64,000 nt of DNA from Aegilops tauschii subsp. strangulata. Its lineage: Eukaryota; Streptophyta; Magnoliopsida; Poales; Poaceae. A program made the position numbers and the translations under genes. Position 1 is the first letter of the stretch. The number at the start of each line of letters is the position of its first letter. The stretch covers positions 145,220,885 to 145,284,884 of the forward strand of contig NC_053038.3 of NCBI RefSeq assembly GCF_002575655.3. Direction: 5' to 3'. This document shows positions 43,698 to 54,624 of this stretch, piece by piece. A model generated the notes under the pieces. The model was not told the origin of the DNA, ran no database searches, and was given only the letters and a program-made list of their open reading frames with translations.

Positions 43698-46472
43698 ATT
43701 CCTGCTCGTCCTCGAGTAGGTAAATGATAAAAACATAATTTTTGATGTAGAATGCTACCTAACATATTTATCAATGTAATTTTCTTTATTGTGGCATGCA
43801 TGTTCAGATCCGAAAGATTCAAGACAAAAGTTTAATATTGACATAAAAATAATAAAACTTCAAGCATACTAACAAAATAATCATGTCTTCTCAAAATAAC
43901 ATGGCCAAAGAAAGTTCATATCTACAAAATCATATAGTTTGGCTATGCTCCATCTTCGTCACACAAAATGCTCAAATCATGCACAACCCCGATGACAAGC
44001 CAAGCAATTGTTTCGTACTTTACTATTCTCAAACTTCTTCAACTTTCACGCAATACATGAGCGCGAGCCATGGACATAGCATAGGTGGAATAGAGTGGTG
44101 GTTGTGGAGAAGACAAAAACGAGGAAGATGGTCTCACATCAACTAGGCGTATCAATGGGTTATGGAGATGCCCATTAATAGATATCAATGTGAGTAGGGA
44201 TTGCCATGCAACGGATGCACTAGAGCTATAAATATATGAAAACTCAACAAAAGAAACTAAGTGGGTGTGCATCCAACTTGCTTGATCACGAAGACATAGG
44301 GCATTTGTGGAAGCCCATCGTTGGAATATATAAGCCAAGTTCTATCATGAAAATTTCCCACTAGTATATGAAAGTGACAAAATAAGAGACTCTCTATCAT
44401 GAAGATCATGGTGCTACAATGAAGCACAAGTGTGGAAAAAAGGATAGTAGCATTGTCCCTTCTCTCTTTTCTCTTTTTTTCGGGCCTCCTCTTACTTGGC
44501 CTTTCTCTCCTTTATTTTTTATTTATCTCTTTTTTGTTTCCTCACATGGGACAATGCTATAATAATGAAGATCATCACACTTCTATTAATTTACAACTCA
44601 AAAAATTACAACTCGATACTAGAACAGAATATGACTCTATATGCGTGCCTCCGGCGGTGTACCGGGATGTGCAATGAATCAAGAGTGACATGAATGAAAA
44701 AATTAAGAATGGTGGCATTGACAAATACTATATCAACTACATGATCATGCAAGGCTATATGACAATGATGGAACGTGTCATAATAAACGGAATGGTGGAA
44801 AGTTGCATGTCAATATATCTCGGAATGGCTATGGAAATGCCATAATAGGTAGGTATGGTGGCTGTTTTGAGGAAGGTAAGTGGTGGGTTTATGGTACCGA
44901 TGAAAGTTGTGCGGTACTAGAGAGACTAGCAATGGTGGAAGGGTGAGAGTGCGTATAATCCGTGGACTCAACATTAGTCATAAAGAGCTCACATACTTAT
45001 TGCAAAAATCTACAAGTCATCAAAAATCAAGCACTACGCGCATGCTCCTAGTGGGATAGATTGTTAGGAAAATACCATCGCTCTTCCCCGACCGCCACTC
45101 ATAAGGAAGACAATCAAAGAAACACCTCATGCTTCAAATTTGTTACACAACGGTTACCATACGTGCATGCTACGGGACTTGCAAACCTCAACACAAGTAT
45201 TTCTTAGATTCACAATTAATTCACTAGCATGACTATAATATCACCATCCTCATGTCTCAAAACAATCATGAAGCATCAAACTGCTCATAGCATTCAACGC
45301 ACTTTATATGAAAGTTTTTATTAGACCCATCTTGGATCCTCATCATATTAGGACTAGTTTTATAACCAAAGCAAATTACCATGCTGTTCTAAAAGGATCT
45401 CAAAATAATATAAGTGAAGAATGAGAGATCAATAATTTCTATAAAATAAAACCACCACCGTGCTCTAAAAAGATATAAGTGAAGCAATAGAGCAAAATTA
45501 TCTAGCTCAAAAGACATAAGTGAAGCACATAGAGTATTCTAATAAGCTCTGATTCATGCGTGTCTCTCCCAAAAAGGTGTGTACAGCAAGGATGATTGTG
45601 GTAAACTAAAAAGCAAAGGCTCGAATCATACAAGACGCTCCAAGCAAAACACATATCATGTGGTGAATAAAAATATAGCCTTAAGTAAAGTTACTGATAA
45701 ATGAAGACGAAAGAGGGGATGCCTTCCGGGGCATCCCCAAGCTTAGGCTTTTTGTTGTCCTTGAATTTTACCTTGGGGTGCCTTGGGCATCCCCAAGCTT
45801 AGGCTCTTGCCACCCCTTGTTCCAAAATCCATCAAATCTTTATCCAAGAACTTGAAAACTTCACAACACAAAACTCAACAGAAAATCTCACGAGCTCCGT
45901 TAGTATAAGAAGATAAACCACCACTTCAAGGTATTGTAATGAACTCACTATTTATTTATATTGGTGTTAAACCTACTGTATTTCGACTTCATTATGGTTC
46001 ATACCGCCCCGATACTACTCATAGATTCATCAAAACAAGTAAACAACACACGAAAAACCAAATCTGTCAAAACAGAACAGTCTGTAGCAATCTGACTTAA
46101 TTGAATACTTCTGAACTCCAAAAATTCTGAAATAAATTGGTGGACGTGAGGAATTTTTCTATTTATCATCTTCAAATTTTTTTCTCATATCAACCTAAAA
46201 GCACTCTCCAGTAAAACATGGCAGCTAATCTCGTGAGCGCGAAAGTTTCTGTTTTTTTACAGCAAGATTGCGAAGACTTCACCCAAGTCTTCCCAAAGGT
46301 TCTACTTGGCACAAACACTAATTAAAACATAAAAACACATTTAAACAGAGGCTAGATGAATTCTTTATTACTAAACAGGAACTAAAAGCAAGGAACAAAA
46401 ATAAAATTGGGTTGCCTACCAACAAGCGTTGTCGTTTAACGCCCCTAGCTAAGCATAAAAGCAAGGATAGAT
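43698..46472 (-). other. Non-coding 3' internal region of the Sabrina-like element
   Basis: About 2.8 kb without recognisable domains on either strand. AT-rich. Contains duplicated polypurine-like units GCATCCCCAAGCTTAGGCT at about 45730-45805. Confidence 0.6.
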
Positions 46473-47579
46473 CTAGGTATTGTCATCTTTGGTATGGAAT
46501 CCATAAGTGGCTCTCATAATAGATTCATAAGGCAATTTAAGTTTCTTCCCAGGAAAGTGTTCCATGCCTTTCCTTAACGGAAATTGGAATCTAATATTTT
46601 CTTCTTTCATGTCAATAATTGCACCAATCGTTCTAAGGAAAGGTCTACCAAGAATAATAGGACATGTAGGATTGCAATCTATATCAAGAACAATGAAATA
46701 TACGGGCACATAATTCCTATTTGCACCAATAAGAGCATCACTAATCCTTCCCATAGGTTTCTTAATGGTGGAATCCGCAAGATGCAAATTTAAAGAACAA
46801 TCATTAAATTCACGGAAACCTAGCGCATCACACAATGTTTTTGGAATCGTGGAAACACTAGCACCCAAATCACATAAAGCATTGAATTAATAATCTTCAA
46901 TCTCAATTTTAATAGTAGGTTCCCACTCGTAATAAAGTTTTCTAGGGATAGAAACTTCTTGTTCAAGCTTTTCTTCATGGGATTGCATTAAAGTATCAAC
47001 GATATGTTTAGTAAAAGCTTTATTTTGATTATAAGCATGAGGAGAATTTAACACGAATTGCAACAAGGAAATACAATCTATCAAAGAGCAATTATTATAA
47101 TTAAATTCCTTGAAATCCAAAATAGTGGGTTCATTGCTATGTAATGTTTTGACCTCTTCAATCCCACTTTTATCAATTTTTGCATCAAGATCTAAAAACT
47201 CCGAATTGTTGTGACGCCTTTTAACTAAAGTTCACTCATCTCCAGTCCCATCTTTATCAAGATTCATTTTGGAAAACAAAGATTTAATAGGAGACTCATC
47301 AATTACTTTTAGATCTTCATCGTTACTATGATGAAAAGTAGAAGAACACGCTTTCACAAAGGTATCTTTTCTAGCACGCATCCTAGCGGTTCTTTCTTTG
47401 CACTCATCAATGGAAATTCTCATGGCTTTGAGAGACTTATTGATGTCATGCTTAGGTGGAATAGATCTAAGTTTCAAAGAATCAACATCAACAGCAATTA
47501 TATCCACGTTCCTAGCCAACTCATCAATCTTAGGCAATTTTTCTTCAAGCAAAGCATTGAAATTCTTTTGCGAATTCAT
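46473..47579 (-). pseudogene. Sabrina-like gag C-part and retropepsin
   Basis: 47579-47232 is a lysine/glutamate-rich segment; 47120-46887 contains YYEWEPTIKIEIEDY; then LCDLGASVSTIPKTLCDALGF (retropepsin active-site region D-L-G-A-S, near 46880-46840), VYFIVLDIDCNPTCPIILGRPFL and IDMKEENIRFQFP, ending at 46473. These are typical of Athila-lineage proteases. Stops at 47230, 46887 and between segments break the frame. Confidence 0.75.
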
Positions 47580-47582
47580 AAA

Positions 47583-48554
47583 TTATTTAACACTAGTCTC
47601 AAAATCAGAGGGCATCTTATTGAAATTCCCATAAGAGTTACTGTAGGAATTACCATCATTATTAGAGGAATTACTAGGAAACGTCCTAGAATAAAAATTT
47701 CCTCCATACGCGTTATTACCAAAATTATTCCTACCAACAAAATTTGCATCCACAGATTCATTATTATTCTCAATCAAAGTGGCCAAAGGCATATCATTAA
47801 GATCAGAAGAAACACATTTATGAGCAAACAATTTCATAAGTTCATCCATCTTTCCACTCAAAACATTAATCTCTTCAATCGCATGAACTTTTTTACTAGT
47901 GGATCTTTCGGTATGCCATTGAGAATAATTAACCATAATATTTTCTAGGAGTTTAGTAGCTTCTCCTAGAGTGATACCCATAAAAGTGCCTCCCGCAGAC
48001 GAATCTAAAAGATTTCTAGAAGCAAAATTCAATCCAGCATAAATTTTTTGTATAATCTTCCACAAATTCAAACCTTGTGTCGAGCAATTACGTATCATTA
48101 ATTTCATCCTCTCCCAAGCTTGTACAACATGCTCATGATCATGTTGCTTAAAATTCATAATATCATTCCTAAGGGAGATGATCTTAGTGGGAGGAAAATA
48201 CTTAGAGATAAAAGCATCTTTGCACTTATTCCATGAATCAATACTATTTTAAAGCAAAGAAGAGAACCAAGTTTTAGCACGATCTCTAAGCGAAAACGGA
48301 AATGGCTTCAATTTAACAATATAATTATCCACATCTTTCTTCTTTTGCATATCGCACAAATCAACAAAGTTGTTTAGATGGGTAGCGGCATCTTCACTAG
48401 GGAGGCCAGAAAATTGATCTTTCATAACCAGATTCAACAAAGCGGTATTAATTTCACAAGATTCAACATCGGTAGTAGGAGCAATCGGAGTGCTAATAAA
48501 ATCTATGTTGTTGGTATTGGAAAAGTCAAAAAATTTAGTATTATCTTGAGCCAT
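47583..48554 (-). pseudogene. Sabrina-like gag (retrotransposon gag domain, broken)
   Basis: ATG 48554 opens MAQDNTKFFDFSNTNNIDF. It contains KDQFSGLPSEDAATHLNNF, LKPFPFSLRDRAKTWFSSL (the classic gag LF.FSL...A..W motif), a stop at 48249, then HEHVVQAWERMKLMIRNC, KIYAGLNFASRNLLDSSAGG, and an asparagine/glycine-rich tail (FVGRNNFGNNAYGGNFYS) to 47583. Gag would build virus-like particles; the frame is interrupted at least once. Confidence 0.85.
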
Positions 48555-48759
48555 AGTAACAAGCAATCAATCCAACACACAAGCACACAAGAAGCAAGCG
48601 AAAAGAGACGAACAGAAAAGGGGCGAAGAAATGGCAAAGGTTTTCGAAATTTGTTTTAGAAGTGGGGGAGAGGAAAACAAGAGGCGAATGGCAAGTAATG
48701 TAATGCGAGGGAGAAAATTTTGCGATGGGTACTTGGTATGTCTTGACTCGGCGGAGATC

Positions 48760-48847
48760 TCCCCGGCAACGGCGCCAGAAATTGGCAAGTTGACGGGAGA
48801 TCAAATCTTGACTTGACTTGGCGTAAACCTCCCCGGCAACGGCGCCA
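48760..48847 (-). other. Duplicated primer binding site of the Sabrina-like element
   Basis: TGGCGCCGTTGCCGGGGA appears twice on the minus strand, at 48847-48830 (12 bases from the LTR) and again at 48777-48760, inside a 70-bp direct repeat (CTCCCCGGCAACGGCGCCAG). Confidence 0.85.
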
Positions 48848-48858
48848 GAAATCCTTCT

Positions 48859-50399
48859 TGCTACCTCTTGAGCATGCGTTAGTTTTCCCTTGAAGAGGAA
48901 AGGGTGATGCAGCAAAGTAGCGTAAGTATTTCCCTCAGTTTTTGATAACCAAGGTATCAATCCAGTAGGAGACAACACACAACTCACCTAGTACCTGCAC
49001 AAACAATCAAGAACCTTGCAACCAATGTGATAAAGGGGTTGTCAATCCCTTGACGGTCACTCGCAAAAGTGAGATCTAATAAAGATAGTAAAGTAAATAT
49101 ATTTGGTTTTTTTGTTGAATAGATTGGAAAGTAAAGATTGCAAAATAGTAAACGAGATGCGATGTAAATAAAAAAGATGCAATATAATAAGAAAGAGACC
49201 TGGGGGCCACATGTTTCACTAGTGGCTTCTCTCAAGATAGCATGTATTACGGTGGGTGAACAAATTACTTCCGAGCCATTGATAGAAAAGCCCATAATTT
49301 TGAAGACATCTAAGGCAATGATCATGAATATAGGCATCACGTCCGTGTCAAGTAGACCGAAACGATTCTGCATCTACTACTATTACTCCACACAGCGACC
49401 GCTATCCAGCATGCATCTAGAGTATTAAGTTCATAAGAACAGAGTAACCCATTAGGCAAGATGACATGATGTAGAGGGATAAACCCCATCTTTTTATCCT
49501 CGATGGCAACAATACCATACGTGCCTTGCTGCCCCTACTATCACTGGGAAAGGACACCGCAAGGTTGAACCCAAAGCTAAGCACTTCTCCCATTGCAAGA
49601 AAGATCAATCTAGTATGCCAAACTAAACCGATAATTCGAAGAGACTTGCAAAGATATCAAATCATGCATATAAGAATTCAGAGTAGAACCAAATAATATT
49701 CATATATAATCAAGTTCATAAATCCACAATTCATCGGATCTCATCAAACACACAGCAAAAGACTAGTAGAACGAATAGATCTCCAAGAACATCGAGGAGA
49801 ACTTTGTATTGGGGATCAAAGCAAGAGAAGAAGCCATCTAGCTAATAACTATGGACCCAAGGTCTGTGGTAAACTACTCATGCTTCATCGGAGAGGCTAT
49901 GGTGTTGATGTAGAAGCCCTCTGTGATCGATTCCCCCTCCGGCAGATCATCGGAAAATGCCCCAAGATGGGATCTCACGGGTACAGAAGGTTTGCGGCGG
50001 GGGAAATGTGGTTTCATGGCTCCCCCTGATGTTTCTAGGGTATAAGAGTATATATATGCGAAAGAAGTACGACGGTGGAGCTACAAGGGGCCCACGAGGG
50101 TGGGGGGCGCCTACCCCTTGAGCGTGCCCTCCTGCCTCGTGGCCGCCTTGTTGCGTCTCCGACTTCATCTCCAAGTCTTCTGCTTTGCTTTCAGTCCAAG
50201 AAAGATCATCGCGAAGGTTTTCCGTTTCTGCGAAACACTAAATTAGGCAAAAAAAACAGAAACTGCCATTGGCCCTCCGGTTAATAGGTTAGTCTCAAAA
50301 ATAATATAAAAGAGCATATTAAAGCCCATTAAACATCCAAAACAGATAATATAACAGCATGGAATAATGAAAAATTATAGATACATTGGAGACGTATCA
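48859..50399 (-). repeat. 5' LTR of the Sabrina-like element
   Basis: 1541 bp, TGCTACCTCTTGAGCA to GGAGACGTATCA on the plus strand, followed by GTCCC. 45 bp shorter than the other LTR because of small deletions. Confidence 0.9.
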
Positions 50400-50589
50400 G
50401 TCCCCCTACTTGCCTAGCTTATGTGGTGAACTTGTCTCCTACTAGTACTCAGTCCGGTCTAGTAGTAGTTGCATAACTGCCTGTTTACACTGAGATGTTG
50501 TCGTCTAATGGTTCTCTATGGTAGGGTTTCTTTAATGAAATCGGAGCAAACCCCCTCTTTCGATATATATAAAAAATCAGTGGCACTAG

Positions 50590-52057
50590 CGGTGCCAAAA
50601 CATTGCCTCAAATTAATAGTGCCACTAGATTAAGGTGCAAAATAATAACATTACTGCTTTATCATGGCAGTGCCAAAACAGTGGCACAAGAGCAGACTCA
50701 ACATGCGGGATCTTGGGCAAACGGTCAGACCAAAAAGGAACGTACCTCGTGATGTGAACCCTATCTGTAGTCAACGCCATCGTAGAAGGGATGACACCAG
50801 TCACCAACATGGATGATTCAATTCATGGGACCTTTTTGTGCAGTTCTCCTAAAATGAAGCAATGTCCCATGAGCTAGCAGCTTCTTCATCATATTTTTTA
50901 AGAAAAGGGCTCCAGCCCCGGTTCCATTTACATTAGAAAACGAAACACACAGAGCTTCTTCTTCATTAGTTGCAATAAAATTGAGCAACATCAAGGTTGG
51001 TTGTGAAGCTTCTGGAATGTTCAGCTATAATTTGGATATCATTTGTGCAGTTCAACTAAGATCAATCGTGAAATGTATGTCTCTTTTTGCACAAAAGGTG
51101 GAAAGGAGGGTGACAAACAAGTGATGAAACATGCATCAAATGAACAGAAGCATGTTCCTTATCTGAATGGCAATCCTACAAGGACAGTAGCAATTTCTAA
51201 AGCAGCAGCATTGCTAGATATTAGTGTGGGCATTAGGATTAACTATGACAACCGTTAAATACGACATTACTTTAATGGTGCCATTGCTTCATTTTACTAG
51301 CAACATTACATTATCAGCTGCTACAGAGTCGGTATTTGGGCACAGGAGAATAGGCGGACCAGGCAGTTGCATTTCTAACAAAAAGAAGCAACTTATCTTA
51401 ATGGGAAATTTAGCAGGACATGGCAAAAAGTGCCATTGATTCATATTACTGGAGGCATTACACTGAAAACAACATTGGTTTAAAGTGTCCTTACTTTTAA
51501 CAGTGCGACTGCTACATTTTACCAGTGGAATTACATACGAGTGGCTCGGGGCAACAAACATCAGAACAAGATATCTGGGTTGGTCCCATTTTTTCGGTAT
51601 AGCCACCTTATACTGTGTGAGGCTAGCAAATCTAGTGCTGGACTTACTCTATTGACTTGTCCCCCAGCCCCCACTTTCTTTCCTTTTTCAACCAATAGAG
51701 TGGGTTTATATTGAATTTGTACTGCGTTTCCCTTTATTTCCCTATTAGACCAAGAGACCAGTTGGATAGCCAGCCTCTGCTACTTTTCTCCCCCATTATT
51801 TCCTCTTTCTACCAAGTCCTAGATTCAGGTAACAGATCTTCCCCCATCCCCACCCCCTTTCTTCCTTGTTTGAACCAAGTAGTAGAAGATTCGAGTGCAT
51901 GAACTACTTTTACCTCTTAAAAGTCAAAATTTAGGTGCCTTTCGAACAGCCGATCGGTCCTATCTATGAGCGGGCCTGGGAAATACTAAAAGATACAAAT
52001 GCAGCAACGTCAGGAGCTCGACAAGTAGAGCAAGGACGGTTTCGAAGGAAGTTATAC
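50590..52057. other. Gene-free repeat-motif region (duplication unit B, copy 2 intron side)
   Basis: Carries AGTGCCACTAG/AGTGGCAC strings, TTTGTGCAGTTC(T/A)(C/A)CTAA motifs at 50833 and 51043 and TTTTACCAGTGGAATTACA at 51519. The part from about 51240 aligns with 19140-19820. Confidence 0.5.
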
Positions 52058-52352
52058 CTGAGGGTCGCCGGGATGTCGCTAGGTGGGCGGCGGGAGGCAA
52101 GATCTGGCCAACTACACCAGCGAGGAAGAAATGGGTCGGAGGCCCTCCCTAGTCAGTGGTGCTTGGGAGAGAACGGCAAGGAACGCTGATCGGGACGCGC
52201 CAGCAGTCGGTAAGGGCCGTCACCGAGGACGACCGCATGCACGTTACACCTTCTCACCTTCCCCGATGGAGAGAATCTGGCTGGATCTGTGACCAGCGGT
52301 GAGCAGAGAGAGAGTGTGGCCACTGCTGTCTTGTTTAGATCTGGAGAGGACG
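52058..52352 (-). pseudogene. Unknown gene, first exon copy 2 (broken)
   Basis: Aligns with 19820-20067. The position of its ATG reads ACA, so the start is lost; the translation still shows AVATLSLCSPLVTDPARF, SPSGKVRRCN and VVLGDGPYRLLARPD before a TGA. The exon end CTCAG|GTATAA sits at 52058/52057, at the same place as the copy 1 donor. Family unknown. Confidence 0.4.
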
Positions 52353-52400
52353 AAACAGTGTGAAGAGAGCAACACTAGCAAGCAAGCGCGGAGGTTCCTG

Positions 52401-52406
52401 CCTATA
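52401..52406 (-). promoter_or_regulatory. TATA box of the unknown gene, copy 2
   Basis: CTATATAGGC on the minus strand, conserved with copy 1 including the downstream GCGCTTGCTTGCT segment. Confidence 0.45.
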
Positions 52407-52439
52407 TAGTGGAGTACTAGTTTTCTTTTGTCTACGGCA

Positions 52440-53690
52440 AACTGCTTGACCTCATCAATGACTGTCGAGAAGTCTTCATGCACGTGCCCCGGAGGTGCAA
52501 TTGTCATCATTTTGATCTGAAGCACCGGATTATAACATATAACACGAAAAAATGCCACATGACAAGAAGCCATAACCTCACTGCCCAAAGGAGACAACAT
52601 GAATCCCGACAGACAAACTAGATGAGGATCAAAGCTCAAATTAAAGATAAACTCGTAGAAAAGGGGTCCGTCGATAGATGTCCTAATTAACATAGCCAGC
52701 TTGACCTAGATGGCAGCCAAGTAGTCTTCGTGCATGTGCCCCCAATGACCAGCGCCTTGGAGGAACTCAGTTGTCGCCGTTTAACCCTCGCAGTGATCCA
52801 AAGCACATGACACCTAATATTGCGAGATGACAAGAAACCTTTTTTGATATTTCTCATCAGAACTACAGCCCTGTAGAACACGGCCTACACGATATGTAGA
52901 TGATAGCCAATCCAAGCGTGTCTGCTAGAGTCTGGTCACATGCATGGACAAATTGATCTTCCGTGTCATGCAGGGATCGTCCAGGCACCAACGTCTGTAC
53001 AACACTTCTCTAGTACTATCGTCCGTCTCTCTCTTCTATTAACTCACCCGACTTGCGCGGCCAGGGAGTGTGCCTACGGTCGGTTCTCGATTGCGGTCAT
53101 ACATGTGTGTGCAAACGCAATATGATGCGTGTTCCATTCGGAGAGCGGCGTGCCAGACCGACCGACCGTCTGGGTGCAACGCGAATGCGACGGGCGTGCT
53201 GTATACTGCATACATGTGTACCGCCATTTTCTTGAGGCTTTGCTCCATGGCGCAATCCATGGATACAATATTAGTATACGGTACTATATAAAAGTCGAGG
53301 GTGGGGCTTTTCCCGCACGGTAGGCGGGGCAGTTCCGCCTAGTCGGTTCGATAGAGATGCGAGAAGATGAGGGAGTAGGCTGCTGCAAACGTAGGGCTGT
53401 GTGATTTGACAGCGAGTTACTGCTGGACAGGTGGGGTCCCATGATATGACTTGCCATTTTATCATTTTAACTGCGGCGGTATGACCAGCGTGAGTCTCCT
53501 GATTCCTGACCACCTCCATGGTATACAGGGGCCTCTACCAATGTAGAGGCTCGCTCTTGCATGAGAGCCCACTCCTCCACTTTTTCCTTGCCTCTTTCCT
53601 CCACATATGCTTATAGCCCACTATTGTACTTTCTTGTACAGGTGCTAAGCCTGCCACATAGGCCTAAAGTCTGATGTGGCAAGTTAATTA
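52440..53690. other. Gene-free interval with two imperfect internal duplications
   Basis: Blocks at 52440-52620 and 52690-52880 share AGTCTTC(A/G)TGCA(C/T)GTGCCCC and a later ATGACAAGAA(G/A)CC. The part 53228-53450 resembles 56480-56650 (TTTGCTCCATGGCGCAATCC, GGCGGGGCAGT, GTGATTTGAC). No convincing ORF. Confidence 0.5.
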
Positions 53691-54084
53691 TTCCCTCCGT
53701 CTAGGTGTGCAAGTCATCTTATGAAAACCAAATAATCCCAAAACACTTCGGCGCGGTGCATTAACTTCTACCCCCTCTTTTCTGGTTTATAAGGTTCAAA
53801 TCTGAAATCTCATCAATCAAGGCATTTTGTGAGTGGATGAATGTATCTCGTACTTTACAAAACTACCCCAATTAAACTCATGCATTAAATTGGATTAATT
53901 GCAGTGCATGCACGTTTGGCCACTAGATAAGTAGAAACATTACATGCATTGGTGTGTTCCTTTTTAATTCTTACATGCAAAGATTTAATGCGTCTCAGAA
54001 ACTAAAAATGAGATGGAGATGAGCCCTATAAATTGGAAAAAACAAAAAAGTTGAGATAAGCCCTATAAACCGGAAAGGAGGGAG
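53691..54084. mobile_element. MITE-like element with CTCCCTCC ends
   Basis: TTCCCTCCGTCT at the left and AAAGGAGGGAGTA at the right, inside AT-rich sequence with TTATAAGG and CCCTATAAACCGG units. About 394 bp. Inner arms are poorly matched, so either a diverged Stowaway-like element or two nested ones. Confidence 0.5.
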
Positions 54085-54386
54085 TACATCGTTTCTTGTT
54101 TCTTGACATATCAACCAATAAGAGATGTGGGGTGTGCATGCTTTTAATGACTTGAGACTACCATTTCATTGGAAGAGGTCACTCCTTGGCAAATGCAATA
54201 AATACTATGAAGAAATAGATAGAGAGAACTAAAAAACATACTCTTATAGCCAACCTTATAGCTAACCTTGTTGTATGAGTGACTAAGTGATGACTATGTG
54301 TGACATGCCAACATCAAATAGCCTAACGCACAGTGTTAAATCTCCAAGGGCGCGAGCGAGGCGACGGTCGTGGTAGGCGTGACCAT

Positions 54387-54554
54387 GATACGGGCTGCTG
54401 GCAGCCCTTGGATCTAAGATCGAACGACCGCATGCTAAGTTGCTGAAAATTTGCAGAATAGCCCTCCAGGATAGGATATTCACCCATAGGTCTAGAATCA
54501 CGCCACACAACCGTTCGATCTCAGATCCAAGGGCTCTCGGAAGCCCGTATTATC
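54387..54554. mobile_element. Inverted-repeat MITE, 168 bp
   Basis: Left arm GATACGGGCTGCTGGCAGCC with CTTGGATCTAAGATCGAACG (54387-54428) is mirrored by CGTTCGATCTCAGATCCAAG with GGCTCTCGGAAGCCCGTATT (54511-54554). Arms of ~42 bp, spacer ~82 bp. Superfamily not determined. Confidence 0.7.
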
Positions 54555-54624
54555 GGAGAATGGAAAGCTTTGTATCACCTGTAATTTTCCCAACGGTTGA
54601 CAAGACATCGAAAGCCATTTAATT

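Larger units (their letters stand above)
42096..50399 (-). mobile_element. Gypsy retrotransposon of the Athila lineage, Sabrina-like, lacking pol RT/RNase H/integrase
   Basis: 8304 bp on the minus strand. LTRs 42096-43681 and 48859-50399, TSD GTCCC at 42091-42095 and 50400-50404. The minus-strand LTR starts TGATACGTCTCCAA. PBS TGGCGCCGTTGCCGGGGA (tRNA-Asp type) lies just inside the 5' LTR; polypurine tract AAGCTTGGGGATGCT lies at the 3' LTR. Only gag and a protease-like segment are encoded; from 46470 to 43682 nothing of RT, RNase H or integrase is seen. Size, LTR length and sequence fit the Sabrina family (name from memory). Confidence 0.88.
41937..50577 (+). mobile_element. 5'-truncated LINE 3' tail, split by a Sabrina-like element
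   Basis: The residual insert is 41937-42095 plus 50405-50577 (about 332 bp). It is flanked by an exact 12-bp direct repeat CAGTGGCACTAG at 41925-41936 and 50578-50589, and ends TTAATGAAATCGGAGCAAAC...TATATATAAAAAAT, as plant L1 3' ends often do. Caution: AGTGGCACTAG-like strings recur in this region, so the duplication could be coincidental. No ORF2 remains. Confidence 0.5.
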
